A stretch of DNA of 64,000 bases, taken from contig NW_027480449.1 of assembly GCF_051401765.1 (NCBI RefSeq), positions 496,001 to 560,000 of the forward strand, in the 5' to 3' direction. This stretch comes from Calliopsis andreniformis. Taxonomy: Eukaryota; Arthropoda; Insecta; Hymenoptera; Andrenidae. The notes beneath the pieces are model-generated. The model worked only from the letters and a program-made list of their open reading frames with translations, was not told the DNA's origin and ran no database searches. Position numbers and translations under genes: made by a program. Below, piece by piece: positions 61,721 through 64,000 of this stretch (position 1 is its first letter; each line of letters begins with the position of its first letter).

Positions 61721-64000
61721 CTCCTCACACTGCTCCTGGCACTGACACTGCTGCTGACACTGCTCCTAACACAGACACTGCTGCTGATACTGTCAATGCT
61801 CCTGACACGGCTCCTGACTCAGACACTGCTCCTGACACTGCTCCTGATACTGACACTGGCACTGACACTGACCATGCTCCTGACACTGACACTGCTGGTG
61901 ATCCTGACAATGCTCCTGACACAGCTCCAGTCACTGACACTGACACTGCACCTGACACTACTCCTGAAATAGCTGCTGTCACTGACACTTCTCCTGTCAC
62001 TGCTCCTGACACTGACGGTGCTGCTCATCCTGAGAATGCTCCTGATACTGGTCCTGACACTGCTGCTGACACTGGCACTGCTGCTGTTCCTGAGAATGCC
62101 CCTGAATCTGCTCCTCACACTGACACTGCTCCTGACACTGCTCCTGACACTGACACTGCTCCTCATACTGCTCCTGACACTGACACTGCTCCTGATAATG
62201 ACACTGACACTGCTCCTGTCGCTGCTCCTGACACAGACACTGACCCCGACACTGCTCCTGTCTCTGACACTGACCCTGACACTGCTCCTGACACAGCTCC
62301 TGACACTGACACTGCTCCTGACACTGCTCCTGACACTGCTCCTGACTCTGACACGGCTCCTGATACTGACACTGGCACTGCTACTGACCATGCTGCTGAC
62401 ACTGACACTGCTGCTGATCCTGACAATGCTCCTGACACTGCTCCAGCCACTGACACTGACACTGCACCTGACACTACTCCTGAAATAGCTGCTGTCACTG
62501 ACACTTCTCCTGTCACTGCTCCTGACACTGACGGTGCTGCTGATCCTGTGAATGCTCCTGACACTGCTCCTGACACTGACTCTGCTCCTGACACTGCTGC
62601 TGACACTGGCACAGCTGCTGTTCCTGAGAATACCCCTGAACCTGCTCCTCACACTGGCACTGCTACTGACCATGCTCCTGACACTGACAGTGCTGCTGAT
62701 CCTGACAATGTTCCTGACACTGCTCCTGACACTGCTCCTGACACTGACACTGGCACTGACACAGCTCCAGACACTGACACTGCTCCTGTCGCTGCTCCTG
62801 ACACTGACACTGACCCCGACACTGCTCCTGTCTCTGACACTGACCCTGACACTGCTCCTGACACAGCTCCTGACACTGACACTGCTCCTGACACTGCTCC
62901 TGACACTGCTCCTGACTCTGACACTGCTCCTGACACTGCTCCTGATACTGACACTGGCACTGCTACTGACCATGCTGCTGACACTGACACAGCTGCTGAT
63001 CCTGACAATGCTCCTGACACTGCTCCAGCCACTGACACTGACACTGCACCTGACACTACTCCTGAAATAGCTGCTGTCACTGACACTTCTCCTGTCACTG
63101 CTCCTGACACTGACGGTGCTGCTGATCCTGAGAATGCTCCTGACACTGCTCCTGACACTGACACTGCTCCTGACACTGCTGCTGACACTGGCACTGCTGC
63201 TATTCCTGAGAATGCCCGTGAATCTGCTCCTCACACTGACACTGCTCCTGCCACTGCACCTGACACTGACACTGCTCCTCACACTGCTCCTGACACTGAC
63301 TCTGCTCCTGACGCTGCTCCTGACACTGACACTGTCACTGCTCCTGACACTGACTCTGCTTCTGACACTGCTACTGACACTGACACTGCTCCTGATACTG
63401 ACACTGACACTGCTCCTCACACTGCTCCTGACACTGCTCCTGACACTGACACTGCTCCAGCCACTGACACTGCTCCTGTCACTGACACTGCTCCTGTCAC
63501 TGACACTGCTCGCCACACTGCTCCTAACACTGACACTGCTCCTGTCACTGCTCCTGACACAGGCACTGATGGTGATCCTGGCAATGCTCCCTACACAGCT
63601 CCTGACATTGGCACTGGTCCTGACTCTGCTCCTGACACTGACACTGCCACTGACACTGCCCCTGACCCTGCTCCTGACGCTGCTCCTGGCACTAACACTG
63701 CCCCTGACACTGCTCCTGACGCTGCACCTGACACTGACACATGTCATGACACTGCTCCTGAAACTGACACTGGTCCTGACACTGCTCCTGACACTGACAC
63801 TGCTCGTCACACTGCTCCTGACACTGACACTGCTCGTCACACTGCTCCTGACACTGACACTGGTCCTGTCACTGACACTGCTCCTCACACTGCTCCTGAC
63901 ACCGACACTTGTCCTGACACTGCTCCTGAATCTGACACTGGTCCTGACACTGCTCCTGACACTGACAGTGCTCCTCACACTGCTCCTGACACTGACACTG
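61721..64000. repeat. Mosaic end block, cut by the window end
   Basis: Begins as a third right-hand unit, switches at about 61815 to sequence like 22231-22560, then at about 62150 to sequence like 14085-14900. From about 63180 it resembles 59730-60540 again. The array continues past base 64000 in the same phase. Confidence 0.65.

Larger units (their letters stand above)
49525..61728 (-). other. 4067-codon antisense repeat-derived open frame, probably not a gene
   Basis: Read on the - strand this gives Arg-Ser-Ser-Val-Ser-Val repeats. It is codon-aligned with, and exactly complementary to, the TAPD frame: AGG AGC AGT GTC is the reverse complement of GAC ACT GCT CCT. It ends at a TGA supplied by the TCA of a TGACTCA word at 49521-49527. 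Openness follows from the scarcity of TCA, TTA and CTA on the + strand. No signal peptide, domain or unique terminus is seen. Confidence 0.75.
1..64000. repeat. Megasatellite array, ACTGCTCCTGAC/ACTGAC family
   Basis: Every line of the window is built from the 12-mer ACTGCTCCTGAC and the 6-mer ACTGAC, with many substitutions. The usual combinations are 18 bp (12+6) and 30 bp (12+12+6). Perfect adjacent 30-bp copies are visible, for example at 15031-15060/15061-15090 and 25921-25950/25951-25980. The 30-bp consensus is about 57% GC with strong strand asymmetry (12 C to 5 G on the + strand) and contains no CpG. Superimposed are higher-order tandem units of roughly 2.6-8 kb. No stretch over 300 bases lies outside the repeat, and I saw no promoter-gene-terminator layout, tRNA, rRNA or transposase. 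The array runs off both ends. Known biology of satellites fits expansion by unequal exchange and slippage; chromosomal location and species are unknown. Confidence 0.97.

Noticed and set aside
1..64000. CRISPR array
   Set aside because: The repeats are contiguous and degenerate, with no unique spacers of constant length and no cas-like genes.
1..64000. Transposons, insertion sequences or retroelement fragments
   Set aside because: No terminal inverted repeats, LTRs, poly-A tails, transposase or reverse-transcriptase motifs interrupt the repeat lattice.
1..64000. rRNA, tRNA or other structured RNA genes
   Set aside because: No sequence departs from the repeat long enough to hold one. Short palindromes such as CACTGACAGTG come from chance variants of the unit.
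1..64000. Telomere repeat or G-quadruplex tract
   Set aside because: The unit is unlike known telomere repeats, and runs of three or more G on the - strand occur only in occasional variants (GCCCCT), not in the regular spacing a quadruplex needs.
1..64000. Naming the species or calling it a centromeric satellite
   Set aside because: Size and structure fit a eukaryotic satellite, but nothing in the sequence identifies lineage or chromosomal position.

Overview
The whole 64 kb window is one uninterrupted tandem-repeat array. I found no unique sequence in it and no gene, RNA gene or mobile element that I can support. The basic word on the + strand is ACTGCTCCTGAC (12 bp) alternating with ACTGAC (6 bp), which gives 18-bp and 30-bp units on a 6-bp lattice. 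Both window ends lie inside the repeat, so the array is longer than 64 kb. An array of this size, with nested higher-order units of 2.6-8 kb at different levels of divergence, points to a eukaryotic nuclear satellite or megasatellite. The sequence does not identify the species.

Layout. 1-3061: older, more diverged repeats. 3062-9991: a tandem duplication with period 3618 bp; the second copy is 306 bp shorter. 9992-11319: transition repeats with a small 210-bp local duplication. 11320-19479: a tandem duplication with period 4080 bp, nearly identical copies. 18930-34605: a tandem duplication with period about 7663 bp, the largest, sharing its left edge with the end of the 4080-bp block. 34606-40429: mosaic repeats. 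40430-50040: three and a partial copies of a 3007-bp unit. 50041-64000: mosaic repeats, including a 35-36.6 kb-like block at 51.8-53.2 kb and 2904/3228-bp units at 55589-61720. Junctions were placed by eye and are accurate to tens of bases.

Reading frames. The consensus is a multiple of 3 with no stop in five of six frames, so long ORFs appear everywhere. They read Thr-Ala-Pro-Asp-Thr-Asp (+, the 'TAPD' frame), Leu-Thr-Leu-Leu-Leu (+), Arg-Ser-Ser-Val, Gly-Ala-Val-Ser and Glu-Gln-Cys-Gln (all -). The longest are 4434 codons (20231-33535, +) and 4067 codons (49525-61728, -). I regard all of them as by-products of the repeat. Frame is lost by shared single-base shifts, a nonsense codon was duplicated, and a small hand count of substitutions shows no clear bias towards synonymous changes.

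The most notable property is how strictly the 6-bp lattice is kept. Substitutions are frequent, but across 64 kb I found only one 3-bp loss, one extra base, one isolated base loss, and an inherited -1/+1 set that rode along in duplicated units. Every other length difference I measured between duplicated units (306, 288, 360, 336, 12, 324, 24 bp) is a multiple of 6.
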